DNA of 64,000 bases from an uncultured Bradyrhizobium sp. (GCF_936943645.1 NZ_CAKZJO010000055.1:124001-188000), one strand, 5' to 3'. Numbered from the stretch's first letter, positions 18,694 through 28,938 are shown. Notes: generated by a model not told the origin, from the sequence alone. A program made the numbers and translations.

Positions 18694-20200
18694 AGTCTTC
18701 CTGAAGAACAGCGCGACGGCGCTTTGCGCAGGCGTCGTCGTGCTGTCGTCGTTTTCGCTCGGCGCCGAGGCGGCGCGGCGCCACTATCGCAGCCATCATC
18801 ATCATGCTCCCGCGCTGCCCGCTGCTCCGCCGCGGGCCTTGCCCTATCCGCAGCTACCGCTGCCGTTCGAAATATCCGGCGCGCAATATCTGCCGTTGGC
18901 CTGGGCGGACGTGAAAGGCTGGGGCGATGACGATCATCTCGCGGCGTTCAAGACGTTTCGCGCCAGCTGCAAGACGATCAACGCACAAACCGGCGCGGCC
19001 GAACCCAAGGCGCTGGCAGGTTCGCTGAACGAACCTTGCCGGGCGGCAAAATCGCTCGAGCTGACCGACGACGCCAAAGCCAAAACCTTCTTTGAGGAAA
19101 ATTTCGCGCCATTGCGGATCTCGCGTCTCGGCGAGCCCGACGGTTTCGTCACCGGCTATTACGAGCCGGTGCTGGAGGGATCGCGGACCCAGACCGACGT
19201 CTACAACGTTCCGGTCTATCGGCGCCCCTCGAACCTTTTCGTGCGCGGCTACAAGCAGGATTCGGTAAGCCTGCCCAACAAGGGGCCGGTCTATCGCAAG
19301 ATCGGCCGCCGCAAGCTGGTGCCCTATTACGATCGCGGCGAGATCGAGGACGGCAAGATCGCCGGCCGCGGGCTGGAGATCGCCTGGCTGAAAGATCCGA
19401 CCGATCTGTTGTTCGCGCAGATCCAGGGTTCGGCGCGGATCAAGTTCGACGACGGCACGTCGGTTCGGCTCAACTACGACGCCTATAACGGCTATCCCTA
19501 CACGGCCGTCGGGCGCATCCTGATCGAGCGCGGCATCATCCCGAAGGAAGAGATGTCGATGCAGAGGATCCGGGAATGGATGGCGCAGAATCCCGATGGC
19601 GCCAAGGAGCTGCGCCGCCAGAACCGCGCCTACATCTTCTTCCGCGAGGTCAACCTCTCCGACAAGGACGAGGCGGTGGGCGCGCAGGGCATCCCGCTGA
19701 CGGCGGGACGCTCGATCGCGGTCGACAAATCGCTGCATGTCTACGGCACGCCGTTCTTCATCGAGGGCGAGCTGCCGATCGAGTCCGATCGCGCCAAGAC
19801 ACCGTTCCACCGGCTGATGATCGCGCAGGACACCGGCTCGGCCATCATCGGCCCCGCACGCGCCGATCTGTTCTTCGGCGCAGGCCAGGAAGCCGGCCGC
19901 ATCTCCGGGCGGCTGCGCCATCCCATGCATTTCGTGATGCTGGTGCCGAAGGGCCTCGATCCCTCCGTGCGCGCAGCGCGGCTGCCTGTGCCGGACCCGC
20001 GACCGTCCGAGAAGATCGCAAAGCTGTTTCCACAGACCCTCCCGGCAAAGACGGCCACACCTGCTCCGGCCGCGGCGCAAGACAAGAACGAAACGGTTGC
20101 CACCGCCGGCCCCGTTCCGCTACCGGTGCCGCGCCCCGCGATCGACCCTGCCCCTGAGCCGCGTCGACCGGTGAAGAATCGTCCCCATCGGCAGCAATGA
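18671..20200 (+). CDS. mltA: Membrane-bound lytic murein transglycosylase A
   Basis: MltA cleaves glycan strands of peptidoglycan with formation of 1,6-anhydromuramic acid. I placed the start at TTG 18671, giving 509 residues with a signal peptide (FLKNSATALCAGVVVLSSFSLGAEA). No ATG lies close, so the start is uncertain. The MltA domain includes VTGYYEPVLEGSRT and the 3D domain region with GSAIIGPARADLFFGAG, whose Asp is catalytic in the family. The C-terminus is a long Pro/Ala-rich tail. The 5' end overlaps timA. Confidence 0.92.
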   Translation: MAPEARIKVFLKNSATALCAGVVVLSSFSLGAEAARRHYRSHHHHAPALPAAPPRALPYPQLPLPFEISGAQYLPLAWADVKGWGDDDHLAAFKTFRASCKTINAQTGAAEPKALAGSLNEPCRAAKSLELTDDAKAKTFFEENFAPLRISRLGEPDGFVTGYYEPVLEGSRTQTDVYNVPVYRRPSNLFVRGYKQDSVSLPNKGPVYRKIGRRKLVPYYDRGEIEDGKIAGRGLEIAWLKDPTDLLFAQIQGSARIKFDDGTSVRLNYDAYNGYPYTAVGRILIERGIIPKEEMSMQRIREWMAQNPDGAKELRRQNRAYIFFREVNLSDKDEAVGAQGIPLTAGRSIAVDKSLHVYGTPFFIEGELPIESDRAKTPFHRLMIAQDTGSAIIGPARADLFFGAGQEAGRISGRLRHPMHFVMLVPKGLDPSVRAARLPVPDPRPSEKIAKLFPQTLPAKTATPAPAAAQDKNETVATAGPVPLPVPRPAIDPAPEPRRPVKNRPHRQQ

Positions 20201-20787
20201 AGCGATCGTCACGTCCTCCCGTGCTGGAGCCCCGCCCCTTGCCGCGCCGCCGTGCGCTGAGCGAGGAGGAGCGCGCGCTGTGGGAGACGGTCGCAAAACA
20301 GGTCAAGCCGCTCAAGAAGCATCGCGCGGCCAAGGCGCATGCGGCGCCGCCCGCTGGCCCATCACCTGCTGCTCCGGCGAGCCGGCCTTCGGCACCGGCA
20401 AGGCCGGTGACGGCTGTGCCCGCGCCGCGCGTTGCGAAGCCGGCTGTCCCGCCATTGGCTCCCCTCGGCAAGCGCGAGCGGACAAAACTCTCGCGTGGCC
20501 GCAGCGAGATCGAGGCGCGGCTCGATCTGCACGGCATGACCCAGATGCGCGCCCATCGCGCACTGACCGGCTTCCTGCACCGCGCCCATCATGACGGCCT
20601 CACCTTCGTGCTCGTCATCACCGGCAAGGGAAGGACCGGCGGCGAAAGCGGCGTGCTGCGCCGCCAGGTGCCGGAATGGCTGAGCCTGCCGGAATTCCGC
20701 GCCTTCGTGGTCGGCTTCGAGACGGCGCATATCGGCCATGGCGGCGAGGGCGCGCTGTATGTCCGGATCAGACGGGCGAGATTCTAG
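20197..20787 (+). CDS. Smr/MutS2-type domain protein
   Basis: This small protein has a C-terminal Smr domain, a nuclease or nucleic-acid-binding module. In 196 residues the first half is basic and Ala/Pro-rich, probably disordered. The second half has the LDLHGMTQMRAH motif, the VLVITGKG loop and a final HGGEGALYVRIRR. It overlaps the mltA stop by four bases, so it is probably translationally coupled. Substrate unknown. Confidence 0.93.
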   Translation: MKRSSRPPVLEPRPLPRRRALSEEERALWETVAKQVKPLKKHRAAKAHAAPPAGPSPAAPASRPSAPARPVTAVPAPRVAKPAVPPLAPLGKRERTKLSRGRSEIEARLDLHGMTQMRAHRALTGFLHRAHHDGLTFVLVITGKGRTGGESGVLRRQVPEWLSLPEFRAFVVGFETAHIGHGGEGALYVRIRRARF

Positions 20788-21908
20788 AACGGCCGGACGA
20801 TTCCGACGCGCGGGATCAGGGTGAGGATCAGGCCGAAGATATTCGTCGTCTGATCCTCCGCCGGAATCAGCGCGGTGTCCCGCGCGGGCGGCAGCATCTT
20901 CACCGCGTGCAGGATCAGGAACATGCAGACCGCCCAGTTCGAGATCCAGCGCGAATAGTCGAACACCATCGCGAACATCACGACATAGGCGAGGCTGACG
21001 CCGACCAGCGCTGCGATGATGAGCCGCTTGTGCAGATCGCTTGCGAGCGCGCCGATCAGATTCGCGAAGAAGCGCCACAGCGGCGTGTGCAGCCAGATCA
21101 GCAACGCGAATACGGGTATGCCGAGGCTGTTGTGCGGCAGCCGGCCCCAGGTGTCCGAGACCTCCTTCGCCAGCGGCTGGTACCAGATATAGGCGAATTG
21201 CAGCAGGTCGGTGCGGGAAGGATCGGCCATCCGCGTCTTCAGATATGCGACGAAATCCGCCTCCGGGATCGGCATCGTTCCCAAGAATTGCGCGGCGAAG
21301 AACAGCACGGAGACAAGGCCGAGGGCGACGATGCCGAAGGCGACATTGCCGCGTCTGCATCCGTAAGCGAGATAATGCCTGACCACGACGATGGTGACGA
21401 TCGTCGGCACATACATCAGCAGATGAATGTGGTGAATCAGCACGAGAATGACCGAGAACAGCGCGGCCATGGCCACGAACAGCAATGAGCTTGCCGGCAT
21501 CAGCAGCAGGACGATCGCCAGTGCGCAGCCGTAGATGTCGAAATGGCCGAGCGTGTGCATGAAATTCTTCAGGAAGAACGGCGAGCCCGCGATGAAGACG
21601 AAGAGCGGCAGCGTCTTCGCGGTGAAGCCGAACGTTCTCTGGAAGAGTCTTGCGTAAAGGCCAAGCGTTACCAGCCAGGTTGCCCCGCCAATCGCGAACA
21701 CGAGCCAGACCGGCACCTTGTCGGTGAACAGCGCCACCATCGCGCCGATCAGCGCGCGCTTGATGAAGCCGAAATGGTAGTCGACCAGAAGGTGGATGTA
21801 GGGGACGTAAGGCGGCAGCTGGATCTTGTGAACGAACACGCCGACAATCACCGCCGCGTTGATCGCGAGCAGGAGCCGCCAGGGGTTTTGTCGGATGGCT
21901 ACGGTCAC
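20784..21908 (-). CDS. Polytopic inner-membrane protein of unknown function
   Basis: I do not recognise the family. The 374-residue protein starts at GTG 21908 and has roughly eight to ten hydrophobic segments. Between the first two is a loop with DYHFGFIKRALIG, reminiscent of membrane proteins in polysaccharide or glycolipid synthesis. A His-rich stretch, LIHHIHLLMYVP, lies mid-protein. It overlaps the convergent Smr gene by four bases and stands alone. A role in envelope polymer assembly is only a guess. Confidence 0.8.
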   Translation of the reverse strand: MTVAIRQNPWRLLLAINAAVIVGVFVHKIQLPPYVPYIHLLVDYHFGFIKRALIGAMVALFTDKVPVWLVFAIGGATWLVTLGLYARLFQRTFGFTAKTLPLFVFIAGSPFFLKNFMHTLGHFDIYGCALAIVLLLMPASSLLFVAMAALFSVILVLIHHIHLLMYVPTIVTIVVVRHYLAYGCRRGNVAFGIVALGLVSVLFFAAQFLGTMPIPEADFVAYLKTRMADPSRTDLLQFAYIWYQPLAKEVSDTWGRLPHNSLGIPVFALLIWLHTPLWRFFANLIGALASDLHKRLIIAALVGVSLAYVVMFAMVFDYSRWISNWAVCMFLILHAVKMLPPARDTALIPAEDQTTNIFGLILTLIPRVGIVRPF

Positions 21909-21940
21909 GCCGCACCTGAGGTGGCGACATCTATCACCGC

Positions 21941-22094
21941 CGTCGTCCCGGACAAGCGAGCATAGCGAGCGCAGATCCGGGACCCATAACCACGGGACGT
22001 CATTTGAGCCGGGATCGGGGCCGCCATCTGTTTCAACAAGGACCGCTGGTGGTTATGGGTCCCCGCGTTCGCGCGCGTTCGCGGGGACGACAGC
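21941..22094. repeat. Palindromic repeat (GTCGTCCCCGCGAACGCGGG type), copy 2
   Basis: A 154 bp variant starts CGTCGTCCCGGACAAGCGAG and ends GCGTTCGCGGGGACGACAGC, with inner CCCATAACCAC and GTGGTTATGGG arms. An 8 bp GCGTTCGC motif is duplicated near its right end. It lies between the unknown membrane protein and hslU. Confidence 0.8.
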
Positions 22095-22119
22095 GGATAG
22101 ATAGCCGACTGCGGCCGAT

Positions 22120-23424
22120 TTACAAAATAAACCGGCTCAGATCCGCGTTCTTGGCGAGGTCGCCGACATGCTTCTGCACGAAATCCGCATCGACCATGAC
22201 GGTCTCGCCGTTGCGGTCGGGGGCGGTGAAGGAGATCTCGTCGAGCACCCGCTCCATCACCGTCTGGAGCCGCCGCGCACCGATGTTCTCGACGGTGGAG
22301 TTGACGGCGACCGCGACGTCGGCGAGCGCATCGATGGCGCTGTCGGTGATGTCGAGCGTCACGCCCTCGGTCTGCATCAGGGCGACATATTGCTTGATCA
22401 GCGAAGCTTCGGGCTCGGTCAGGATGCGGCGCATGTCGTCGCGGGTCAGCGCCTGCAATTCGACCCGGATCGGCAGCCGGCCCTGCAATTCCGGCAACAG
22501 GTCGGAGGGCTTGGCGACGTGGAAGGCGCCGGAGGCGATGAACAGGATGTGGTCGGTCTTCACCGCGCCATGCTTGGTCGAGACCGTGGTGCCCTCGATC
22601 AAGGGCAAGAGATCACGCTGCACGCCCTCGCGGGAGACGTCACCGCCGACGCGGCCGTCGCGCGCGCAGATCTTGTCGATCTCGTCGAGGAACACGATGC
22701 CGTTGTTCTCGACCGCGCTGATCGCCTCCAGCGTCAGCTGATCGGTGTCCAGCAACTTGTCGGATTCCTCGTTGACGAGGATCTCGTGCGAGCCCTCGAC
22801 CGTCAGGCGTCGCGTCTTGCTGCGGCCGCCCAGCTTGCCGAAGATGTCGCCGATCGAGATCGCGCCCATCTGCGCGCCCGGCATGCCCGGGATCTCGAAC
22901 ATCGGCATGCCGCTGCCGCCGCCTTGCGTCTCGATCTCGATTTCCTTGTCGTTCAATTCGCCGGCGCGCAGCTTCTTGCGGAACGATTCACGCGTCGTGG
23001 ACGAAGCATTGGCGCCGACCAGTGCGTCGAGCACGCGCTCCTCGGCGGCGAGCTGGGCGCGGGCCTGCACGTCCTTGCGCTTCCTTTCGCGCACCTGGGC
23101 GATCGCGACCTCGACGAGATCACGCACGATCTGCTCGACGTCGCGGCCGACATAGCCGACCTCGGTGAACTTGGTCGCCTCCACCTTCAGGAACGGCGCA
23201 TTCGCCAGCTTGGCGAGCCGCCGCGCGATCTCGGTCTTGCCGACTCCAGTCGGGCCGATCATCAGGATGTTCTTCGGCAGCACCTCTTCGCGCAGGGAGC
23301 CGGTGAGCTGCTGCCGCCGCCAGCGGTTGCGCAGCGCGATCGAGACGGCGCGCTTGGCATCGGCCTGGCCGACGATGAAACGGTCGAGTTCGGAAACGAT
23401 TTCGCGGGGAGAGAAGTCTGTCAT
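22120..23424 (-). CDS. hslU: ATP-dependent protease ATPase subunit HslU
   Basis: HslU is the AAA+ unfoldase that feeds substrates to the HslV peptidase. It is 434 residues with Walker [15 protein letters not shown] at about 54-67, a long I-domain insertion, Walker [12 protein letters not shown] and the C-terminal sensor-2 region. It ends with the short tail DLSRFIL that docks into HslV. hslV lies upstream on the same strand, but two unrelated genes (GNAT and DUF2585) sit between them, which is unusual for the normally adjacent hslVU pair. Confidence 0.98.
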   Translation of the reverse strand: MTDFSPREIVSELDRFIVGQADAKRAVSIALRNRWRRQQLTGSLREEVLPKNILMIGPTGVGKTEIARRLAKLANAPFLKVEATKFTEVGYVGRDVEQIVRDLVEVAIAQVRERKRKDVQARAQLAAEERVLDALVGANASSTTRESFRKKLRAGELNDKEIEIETQGGGSGMPMFEIPGMPGAQMGAISIGDIFGKLGGRSKTRRLTVEGSHEILVNEESDKLLDTDQLTLEAISAVENNGIVFLDEIDKICARDGRVGGDVSREGVQRDLLPLIEGTTVSTKHGAVKTDHILFIASGAFHVAKPSDLLPELQGRLPIRVELQALTRDDMRRILTEPEASLIKQYVALMQTEGVTLDITDSAIDALADVAVAVNSTVENIGARRLQTVMERVLDEISFTAPDRNGETVMVDADFVQKHVGDLAKNADLSRFIL

Positions 23425-23473
23425 GTCTGTCTAGCTAGGGCGGGAGGCGGTCGAGGACAAGTCGCTTTTTCGG

Positions 23474-24091
23474 TCAGATGATGGGCGGACCCGACTGCCA
23501 TTGCTTCACGGCTTCGATCGGATGGATCAGCATCAGGATGTTGAGCGTCAGATTGTCGCGAATGTGCAGCGCCAGCATGATCTCGAAGGCGAGGCCGATC
23601 AGGATGGTCGCTGATACCGGCAGCACGCGCGCGACGAGGAACCCGAGCACCATGGCCACATTGTCGGAGACCGAGTTGATGATGCTGTCGCCGAAATAAT
23701 CCAGCGAGATCGTGCCGGCGCGGTAGCGCTCGATGATGAACGGCGAGTTCTCCACGATCTCCCATGCGCCCTCGATCAGCATGGCGATGATCAACCGCGC
23801 CGGCCACGACAAGGACAGGAACGGCAGGCGCACGAACAGAAGCCAGGTCAGGCCGTAGAACAGGAAGCCGTGCAGGATGTGCGAGAAGGTGTACCAGTCG
23901 GCGATGTGCTGCGAGTTCTCCGAGCTGTTCACCACGCCGTGCCACAGCTTGACGGTGCCGCAGGTGCAGATCGGCACGCGGCCCATTGCGAACAGGATCG
24001 CGGCTTGCAGCGCCAGCAATAGCAGCGCGAGGCCGGCCCAGCCGAGCGGCGGAAAGGCGGTCTTGGCGGTGGAGGTCGCAGCGACTGTCAT
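23474..24091 (-). CDS. DUF2585 family membrane protein
   Basis: This 205-residue protein has five or six membrane helices and conserved polar motifs, [11 protein letters not shown] near the start and [11 protein letters not shown] and [18 protein letters not shown] in the middle. It matches the alphaproteobacterial DUF2585 family, whose function is unknown. It overlaps the GNAT gene by four bases and ends 49 bases before hslU, so it is probably in the hslV-to-hslU transcript. Confidence 0.9.
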   Translation of the reverse strand: MTVAATSTAKTAFPPLGWAGLALLLLALQAAILFAMGRVPICTCGTVKLWHGVVNSSENSQHIADWYTFSHILHGFLFYGLTWLLFVRLPFLSLSWPARLIIAMLIEGAWEIVENSPFIIERYRAGTISLDYFGDSIINSVSDNVAMVLGFLVARVLPVSATILIGLAFEIMLALHIRDNLTLNILMLIHPIEAVKQWQSGPPII

Positions 24092-24567
24092 GCGTCTCGG
24101 GTCATCAGGAGGGCGGGACCATCGGGCGTGACGATAACATGCTGCGGCACAAAGCCAGCCTTCTCATAGGCACGAATGGCGCGGGTATTGGCAGGGCTCG
24201 GATCGATCACGATACGCGGCACGCCGCGCGCGAACAGCCTGTCGATGAAGGCGCGGATGAAAGCGGAGCCGTGGCCGCGTCCGAGCATATCGGACTCGCC
24301 GATGAACTGATCGAGGCCGCGCGCGCCTTCCGGCTGCGGACCGAAGCTGACGTGCCAGTCGCCGAGCTGGTAGCACTGCAGATAGGCGAAGGGCCGACCG
24401 TCCAGGCTGACGATGAACTGCGCCAGATCAGGATGATCGAGGTCGCCTCCGACGAATTCGAGCGTCTCCGGATCATGCCACCATTCTGCGACATGAGGCG
24501 CATCCAGCCAGCGTCGGATCAGCGGCATGTCGGCCGGGGTCATCGCGCGGAAGGTGTAGGTGGTCAT
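24088..24567 (-). CDS. GNAT-family N-acetyltransferase
   Basis: This is a GCN5-type acetyltransferase resembling AAC(6')-type aminoglycoside acetyltransferases. From the ATG at 24567 ([21 protein letters not shown]) it is 159 residues. The acetyl-CoA-binding motif [17 protein letters not shown] is in the second half, and the C-terminal [13 protein letters not shown] is typical. The upstream frame extension is an intergenic repeat and was excluded. It is the second gene of the hslV group. Substrate unknown; resistance should not be assumed. Confidence 0.88.
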   Translation of the reverse strand: MTTYTFRAMTPADMPLIRRWLDAPHVAEWWHDPETLEFVGGDLDHPDLAQFIVSLDGRPFAYLQCYQLGDWHVSFGPQPEGARGLDQFIGESDMLGRGHGSAFIRAFIDRLFARGVPRIVIDPSPANTRAIRAYEKAGFVPQHVIVTPDGPALLMTRDA

Positions 24568-24587
24568 CTCACGGCGACGACGGTGCG

Positions 24588-24712
24588 CCCCCTCTCCCGC
24601 TTGCGGGAGAGGGGCGGGGAGAGGGTGTCTCCGCAATGGGACAATCCCCCAGTGGAAAAAGCCCCCACCCGGCGCTTCGCGCCGACCTCCCCCGCAAGCG
24701 GGAGAGGTTGGA
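24588..24712. repeat. Palindromic repeat between hslV and the GNAT gene
   Basis: A perfect hairpin CCCTCTCCCGC / GCGGGAGAGGG (about 24590-24613) is followed by a related arm CCTCCCCCGCAAGCGGGAGAGG ending near 24707. This is a common rhizobial intergenic mosaic element. It could attenuate read-through from hslV into the distal genes. Confidence 0.75.
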
Positions 24713-24753
24713 CCGACCGTGCGGATGGTTGTCCCGACAAATCACCCTCCGCC

Positions 24754-25314
24754 CTACCCGGTCGCCAGGCTCTCAATCGTCAAATTCCGGTTGGTGTAGA
24801 CGCAAATATCCGCGGCGATGTCCATGGACCGTCGGACGATGGTCTCGGCGTCCTTGTCGGTGTCGAGCAGGGCCCGGGCCGCCGCCAGCGCGTAATTGCC
24901 GCCGGAGCCGATCGCCATCACGCCGGCCTCGGGCTCCAGGACGTCGCCGGTGCCTGTCAGCACCAGGGAGACGTCCTTGTCGGCCACGATCATCATGGCC
25001 TCCAGCCGCCGCAAATAGCGGTCGGTACGCCAATCCTTGGCGAGCTCGACCGCGGCCCGGGTCAGCTGCCCCGGATATTGCTCGAGCTTGGCCTCCAGCC
25101 GCTCGAACAGGGTGAAGGCGTCGGCGGTCGCACCGGCAAAGCCGCCGATCACGTCGCCCTTGCCCAGTTTCCGGACCTTCTTGGCGTTGGACTTGATCAC
25201 GGTCTGGCCGATCGAGACCTGGCCGTCGCCGCCGACCACCACCTTGCCGCCCTTGCGGACCGTCAAAATCGTCGTGCCGTGCCAGCCCGGCGAGCTGTTC
25301 TGGGAATCCTGCAT
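24754..25314 (-). CDS. hslV: ATP-dependent protease peptidase subunit HslV
   Basis: HslV is the proteasome-like threonine peptidase that works with HslU. From the ATG at 25314 ([17 protein letters not shown]) it is 186 residues. Processing after HG exposes the catalytic Thr of [20 protein letters not shown], and the conserved [14 protein letters not shown] is near the C-terminus. An upstream in-frame ATG at 25365 is rejected because the core begins here. A sigma-32-type promoter lies about 80 bases upstream. Confidence 0.97.
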   Translation of the reverse strand: MQDSQNSSPGWHGTTILTVRKGGKVVVGGDGQVSIGQTVIKSNAKKVRKLGKGDVIGGFAGATADAFTLFERLEAKLEQYPGQLTRAAVELAKDWRTDRYLRRLEAMMIVADKDVSLVLTGTGDVLEPEAGVMAIGSGGNYALAAARALLDTDKDAETIVRRSMDIAADICVYTNRNLTIESLATG

Positions 25315-25395
25315 GAAGTACCTCACTGTCCGGCCTGATTTAGGCGGTCGGAGCCAAGGGCACAACGGGCCGCTCCGGCCCCAATTTCGGTCACC

Positions 25396-25421
25396 ATAGG
25401 TGGAAGTGCCGCCCAGCCAAG
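25396..25421 (-). promoter_or_regulatory. RpoH (sigma-32) promoter of hslV
   Basis: Reading leftward, CTTG (25421-25418), a 17-base spacer and CCTATGGTGA match the alphaproteobacterial heat-shock consensus CTTG-N17/18-CYTATNTNNG except at two -10 positions. The start of transcription would be near 25389, giving a leader of about 75 bases before hslV. Confidence 0.75.
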
Positions 25422-25504
25422 GCGATCCCGCGGTAGCGAAGGCGTCATTTGGCTGTTAAAAGACCGGCGTTTTCGGCCCCGAGCCAGGATGAGAGCCAGT
25501 TTCA

Positions 25505-26098
25505 ATGCGCACCGCGACGATCAAGCGCAAGACCAAGGAAACCGACATCGAGGTCTCCGTGAACCTCGATGGCACCGGCGTGGCCAATATCGCGACCGGC
25601 ATCGGCTTTTTCGACCATATGCTCGATCTCCTCGCCCGCCATTCCCGCATGGACCTCACGGTCAAGGCGGTGGGCGACCTGCACATTGACTATCACCATA
25701 CCACCGAAGACACCGGCATCGCGCTCGGCCAGGCGGTCAAGCAGGCGCTCGGCAACATGGCGGGCATCACCCGCTATGCCGGCGTGCACATGCCAATGGA
25801 CGAGACGCTGTCGCGCGTGGTCATCGACATCTCGGGCCGCCCGTTCCTGGTGTTCAAGGCCGACTTCCCCCGCGACAAGATCGGTGAGTTCGACACCGAG
25901 CTGGTGCGCGAATGGTTCCAGGCCTTTGCCATGAACGCCGGCGTGACTCTGCACGTCGAGACCCTATATGGCGATAACAGCCACCATATCGCCGAGTCCT
26001 GCTTCAAGGGTCTGGCGCGGGCGCTGCGCACCGCCGTCGCGATCGATCCGAAGGCAGCGGGCGAGATCCCGTCGACCAAGGGCTCGCTCGGCGGCTGA
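25505..26098 (+). CDS. hisB: Imidazoleglycerol-phosphate dehydratase
   Basis: HisB dehydrates imidazoleglycerol phosphate to imidazoleacetol phosphate in histidine synthesis. It is 197 residues, the monofunctional form. The manganese-binding motif [14 protein letters not shown] and its second-half counterpart [17 protein letters not shown] are both present, as is [13 protein letters not shown]. It is the first gene of the rightward hisB-DUF2628-hisH-hisA-hisF-hisE-coaA cluster and divergent from hslV. Confidence 0.98.
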   Translation: MRTATIKRKTKETDIEVSVNLDGTGVANIATGIGFFDHMLDLLARHSRMDLTVKAVGDLHIDYHHTTEDTGIALGQAVKQALGNMAGITRYAGVHMPMDETLSRVVIDISGRPFLVFKADFPRDKIGEFDTELVREWFQAFAMNAGVTLHVETLYGDNSHHIAESCFKGLARALRTAVAIDPKAAGEIPSTKGSLGG

Positions 26099-26165
26099 CG
26101 TTTCCGGCCGGCGGCGGCACTCGCCGCTTGCGGTATCACTGAATCCCTAGGAACGGGGCATCACC

Positions 26166-26696
26166 ATGCCTGTCTACACAGTTCATGCTCCCTCGCCTGC
26201 CGGAGCCGATCTGCGCGCGACCGACAAGTTCGTGTTCGTGCGCGACGGTTTTCATTTCTGGGCGATGATCTTCGGACCGTTCTGGCTGCTGTGGAATCGG
26301 CTGTGGCTGGCCCTGATCGGCTATCTGATCTTCGTGGCCGCGTTCAACGCCGGCTTGTCCAGCCTCGGTGTCGGGCGCTCTTCGATCTTCGTCGCCGATC
26401 TCGTCGTTGCCTTGCTGATGGGTCTCGAGGCCTCCAGCCTGCGTCGCTGGACGCTGTCGCGCGGCAAGTGGCGGCAGCTCGACGTGGTGGTTGCCGACGA
26501 CGAGGACACCGCTGAGCGCCGCTTCTTCGAGCGCTGGAGCCAGAAGCAGCACGGCATCGTCAACGATCAATGGGCCGTCGATCGCGGCGGCCCGCCGCCG
26601 ACCCGCTCAACTCCGGGTCAGCAGTTCTCGAACCCGCCGCCGATTCCGGCCGGCGGCATCATTGGATTGTTTCCAGAACCGGGAGGGTCAAGATGA
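26166..26696 (+). CDS. DUF2628 domain membrane protein
   Basis: The 176-residue protein has the N-terminal [10 protein letters not shown] segment, [26 protein letters not shown] and two or three membrane helices, matching DUF2628. Function is unknown. It is routinely found between hisB and hisH in Rhizobiales, and here its TGA overlaps the hisH ATG (ATGA), so it is translated from the his message. Confidence 0.92.
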   Translation: MPVYTVHAPSPAGADLRATDKFVFVRDGFHFWAMIFGPFWLLWNRLWLALIGYLIFVAAFNAGLSSLGVGRSSIFVADLVVALLMGLEASSLRRWTLSRGKWRQLDVVVADDEDTAERRFFERWSQKQHGIVNDQWAVDRGGPPPTRSTPGQQFSNPPPIPAGGIIGLFPEPGGSR

Positions 26697-27343
26697 GCGT
26701 CGCCATCATCGATTACGGTTCCGGCAATCTGCATTCCGCCGCGAAGGCGTTCGAGCGCGCCGCGCGCAGCCTCGAAAATCCGCAAAAGGTGTTCGTCACC
26801 AGCGATCCCGATCAGGCTTACGAGGCCGATCGCCTGGTGCTGCCGGGCGTCGGCGCGTTCGCCGATTGCCGGCGCGGGCTCGACGCCGTCAACGGCATGG
26901 TCGAGGCGATCACCGAAGCGGTGCGGGTCAAGGCGCGGCCGTTCTTCGGCATCTGCGTCGGCATGCAGCTGATGGCGAGCCGCGGCAAGGAGCATGTCAT
27001 CACCGAAGGCCTGAACTGGATCGGCGGCGACGTCGAGAAGATCACGCCGCGCGACGAGAGCCTGAAGATCCCGCACATGGGCTGGAACACACTGGACCTG
27101 TTGCAGGAGCATCCGGTGCTGAACAAGCTGCCGCTCGGTCCCAAGGGCCAGCACGCTTATTTCGTGCACTCCTACCACCTCAACGCCGCCAACGAGGCGG
27201 ACGTGCTCGCGCGCGCCGATTACGGCGGTCCCGTCACCGCGATCGTCGGCAAGGACACCGCCATCGGCACGCAGTTTCACCCCGAGAAGAGCCAGCGCTT
27301 CGGCCTCGCTTTGATCTCGAACTTTTTGCGATGGAAACCGTGA
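26693..27343 (+). CDS. hisH: Imidazole glycerol phosphate synthase subunit HisH
   Basis: HisH is the glutamine amidotransferase that supplies ammonia to HisF. From the ATG at 26693 it is 216 residues, with [20 protein letters not shown] at the start, the nucleophile Cys in [11 protein letters not shown], and the triad His/Glu in [13 protein letters not shown]. The start overlaps the upstream stop by four bases, and its 3' end overlaps hisA by 13 bases. Confidence 0.98.
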   Translation: MSVAIIDYGSGNLHSAAKAFERAARSLENPQKVFVTSDPDQAYEADRLVLPGVGAFADCRRGLDAVNGMVEAITEAVRVKARPFFGICVGMQLMASRGKEHVITEGLNWIGGDVEKITPRDESLKIPHMGWNTLDLLQEHPVLNKLPLGPKGQHAYFVHSYHLNAANEADVLARADYGGPVTAIVGKDTAIGTQFHPEKSQRFGLALISNFLRWKP

Positions 27344-28083
27344 TCCTCTTTCCTGCCATCGACCTCAAGAACGGCCAGTGCGTGCGCCTCGAGCAGGGCG
27401 ACATGGCGCGCGCGACCGTGTTCAACCTCAACCCGGCCGCGCAGGCGCAAAGCTTTGTCGCGCAGGGTTTTGAGTACCTCCACGTCGTCGACCTCGACGG
27501 CGCCTTTGCCGGCAAGCCGGTGAATGCGCAAGCCGTCGAGGCGATGCTGACGACGATCAAGATCCCGGTGCAGCTCGGCGGCGGCATTCGCGATCTCAAG
27601 ACGGTCGAAGCCTGGCTCGACAAGGGCATCACCCGCGTCATCATCGGCACCGCTGCGGTGCGCGATCCTGAACTGGTGAAGGCTGCCGCGAAGAAATTCC
27701 CCGGCCGCGTCGCGGTCGGGCTGGATGCGCGCGACGGCAAGGTTGCGGTCGAAGGCTGGGCCGAGACCTCGCAGGTCACGGTGCTCGAGATCGCAAAGCG
27801 TTTTGAAGATGCCGGTGTTGCCGCCATCATCTTCACCGACATCGCGCGCGACGGCCTGCTAAAAGGCCTGAACCTGGACGCGACCATTGCGCTGGCAGAT
27901 GCGATCTCCATTCCGGTGATCGCCTCCGGCGGCCTCGCCTCGATCGAGGACGTCAAGGCGATGCTGACGCCGCGCGCCAAGAAGCTCGCCGGCGCGATCG
28001 CCGGCCGCGCGCTCTACGACGGCCGGCTCGATCCCGCCGCCGCCCTCACCTTGATCCGCCACGCGCGCGCGCCTGGGAGCTGA
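27331..28083 (+). CDS. hisA: ProFAR isomerase HisA
   Basis: HisA isomerises ProFAR to PRFAR, an Amadori rearrangement, in a (beta/alpha)8 barrel. It is 250 residues. The catalytic Asp is in [16 protein letters not shown], the second in [12 protein letters not shown], and the phosphate-binding loops read QLGGGIRD and IASGGLAS. It overlaps hisH and is followed three bases later by hisF. Confidence 0.98.
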   Translation: METVILFPAIDLKNGQCVRLEQGDMARATVFNLNPAAQAQSFVAQGFEYLHVVDLDGAFAGKPVNAQAVEAMLTTIKIPVQLGGGIRDLKTVEAWLDKGITRVIIGTAAVRDPELVKAAAKKFPGRVAVGLDARDGKVAVEGWAETSQVTVLEIAKRFEDAGVAAIIFTDIARDGLLKGLNLDATIALADAISIPVIASGGLASIEDVKAMLTPRAKKLAGAIAGRALYDGRLDPAAALTLIRHARAPGS

Positions 28084-28086
28084 CAC

Positions 28087-28860
28087 ATGTTCAAGGTGCG
28101 CGTGATCCCCTGCCTCGACGTCAAGGACGGCCGTGTCGTCAAGGGCGTCAACTTCGTCGATCTCAGGGACGCCGGCGATCCCGTCGAAGCCGCGATCGCC
28201 TATGACGCCGCCGGCGCCGACGAGCTCACCTTCCTCGACATCACCGCGACCCATGAGAACCGCGGCATCATGCTGGACGTGGTCCGCCGCACCGCGGAGG
28301 CCTGCTTCATGCCTGTCACTGTCGGTGGCGGCGTGCGTGAGGTCAACGACATCAAGACGCTGCTGCGCGCTGGCGCCGACAAGGTCTCGATCAACAGCGC
28401 GGCCGTGTCGCGGCGCGAGTTCGTCAAGGAAGCGGCCGAGAAATTCGGCGAGCAGTGCGTCGTGGTTGCGATCGACGCCAAGCGCGTCAAGCGCCCGGGC
28501 GGCGAGCGCTGGGAGATCTTCACCCATGGCGGCCGCAACTCGACCGGCATCGACGCGATCGAATACGCCCAGGAGGTCGTCTCGCTCGGCGCCGGCGAAA
28601 TCCTGCTCACCTCGATGGACCGCGACGGCACCCGGCAGGGTTTTGACATCCCACTGACCCGCGCGATCGCTGACAGCGTGTCCGTCCCGGTGATCGCCTC
28701 GGGCGGCGTCGGCAATCTCGATCATCTCGTCGACGGCATCCGTGACGGCCACGCCACGGCTGTGCTGGCGGCCTCGATTTTCCATTTTGGCGAATTCACC
28801 ATCCGCGAGGCCAAGGAGCACATGGCCCGGCGCGGACTGGCGATGCGCCTCGATGCCTGA
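28087..28860 (+). CDS. hisF: Imidazole glycerol phosphate synthase subunit HisF
   Basis: HisF is the cyclase subunit that uses ammonia from HisH to convert PRFAR to imidazoleglycerol phosphate and AICAR. It is 257 residues. Catalytic Asp residues lie in [15 protein letters not shown] and [13 protein letters not shown]; glycine-rich phosphate loops are TVGGGVRE and IASGGVGN. It sits immediately after hisA. Confidence 0.98.
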   Translation: MFKVRVIPCLDVKDGRVVKGVNFVDLRDAGDPVEAAIAYDAAGADELTFLDITATHENRGIMLDVVRRTAEACFMPVTVGGGVREVNDIKTLLRAGADKVSINSAAVSRREFVKEAAEKFGEQCVVVAIDAKRVKRPGGERWEIFTHGGRNSTGIDAIEYAQEVVSLGAGEILLTSMDRDGTRQGFDIPLTRAIADSVSVPVIASGGVGNLDHLVDGIRDGHATAVLAASIFHFGEFTIREAKEHMARRGLAMRLDA

Positions 28861-28938
28861 CGACTCCTGCCTGCGAAAATGCTACAAAGGCCGCTAGGAA
28901 ATGGCCTCCGTGGCCTCATGTGTTTCTGAGTAAGTCCG

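Noticed and set aside
24088..24567. Aminoglycoside resistance gene
   Set aside because: The GNAT protein resembles AAC(6') in overall motif layout, but it is a chromosomal gene in a housekeeping operon; resistance activity cannot be inferred.
24568..24636. Longer N-terminus for the GNAT protein
   Set aside because: The extension translates the intergenic repeat (PLPAPLPQAGEG), a typical false N-terminus in rhizobial annotations.
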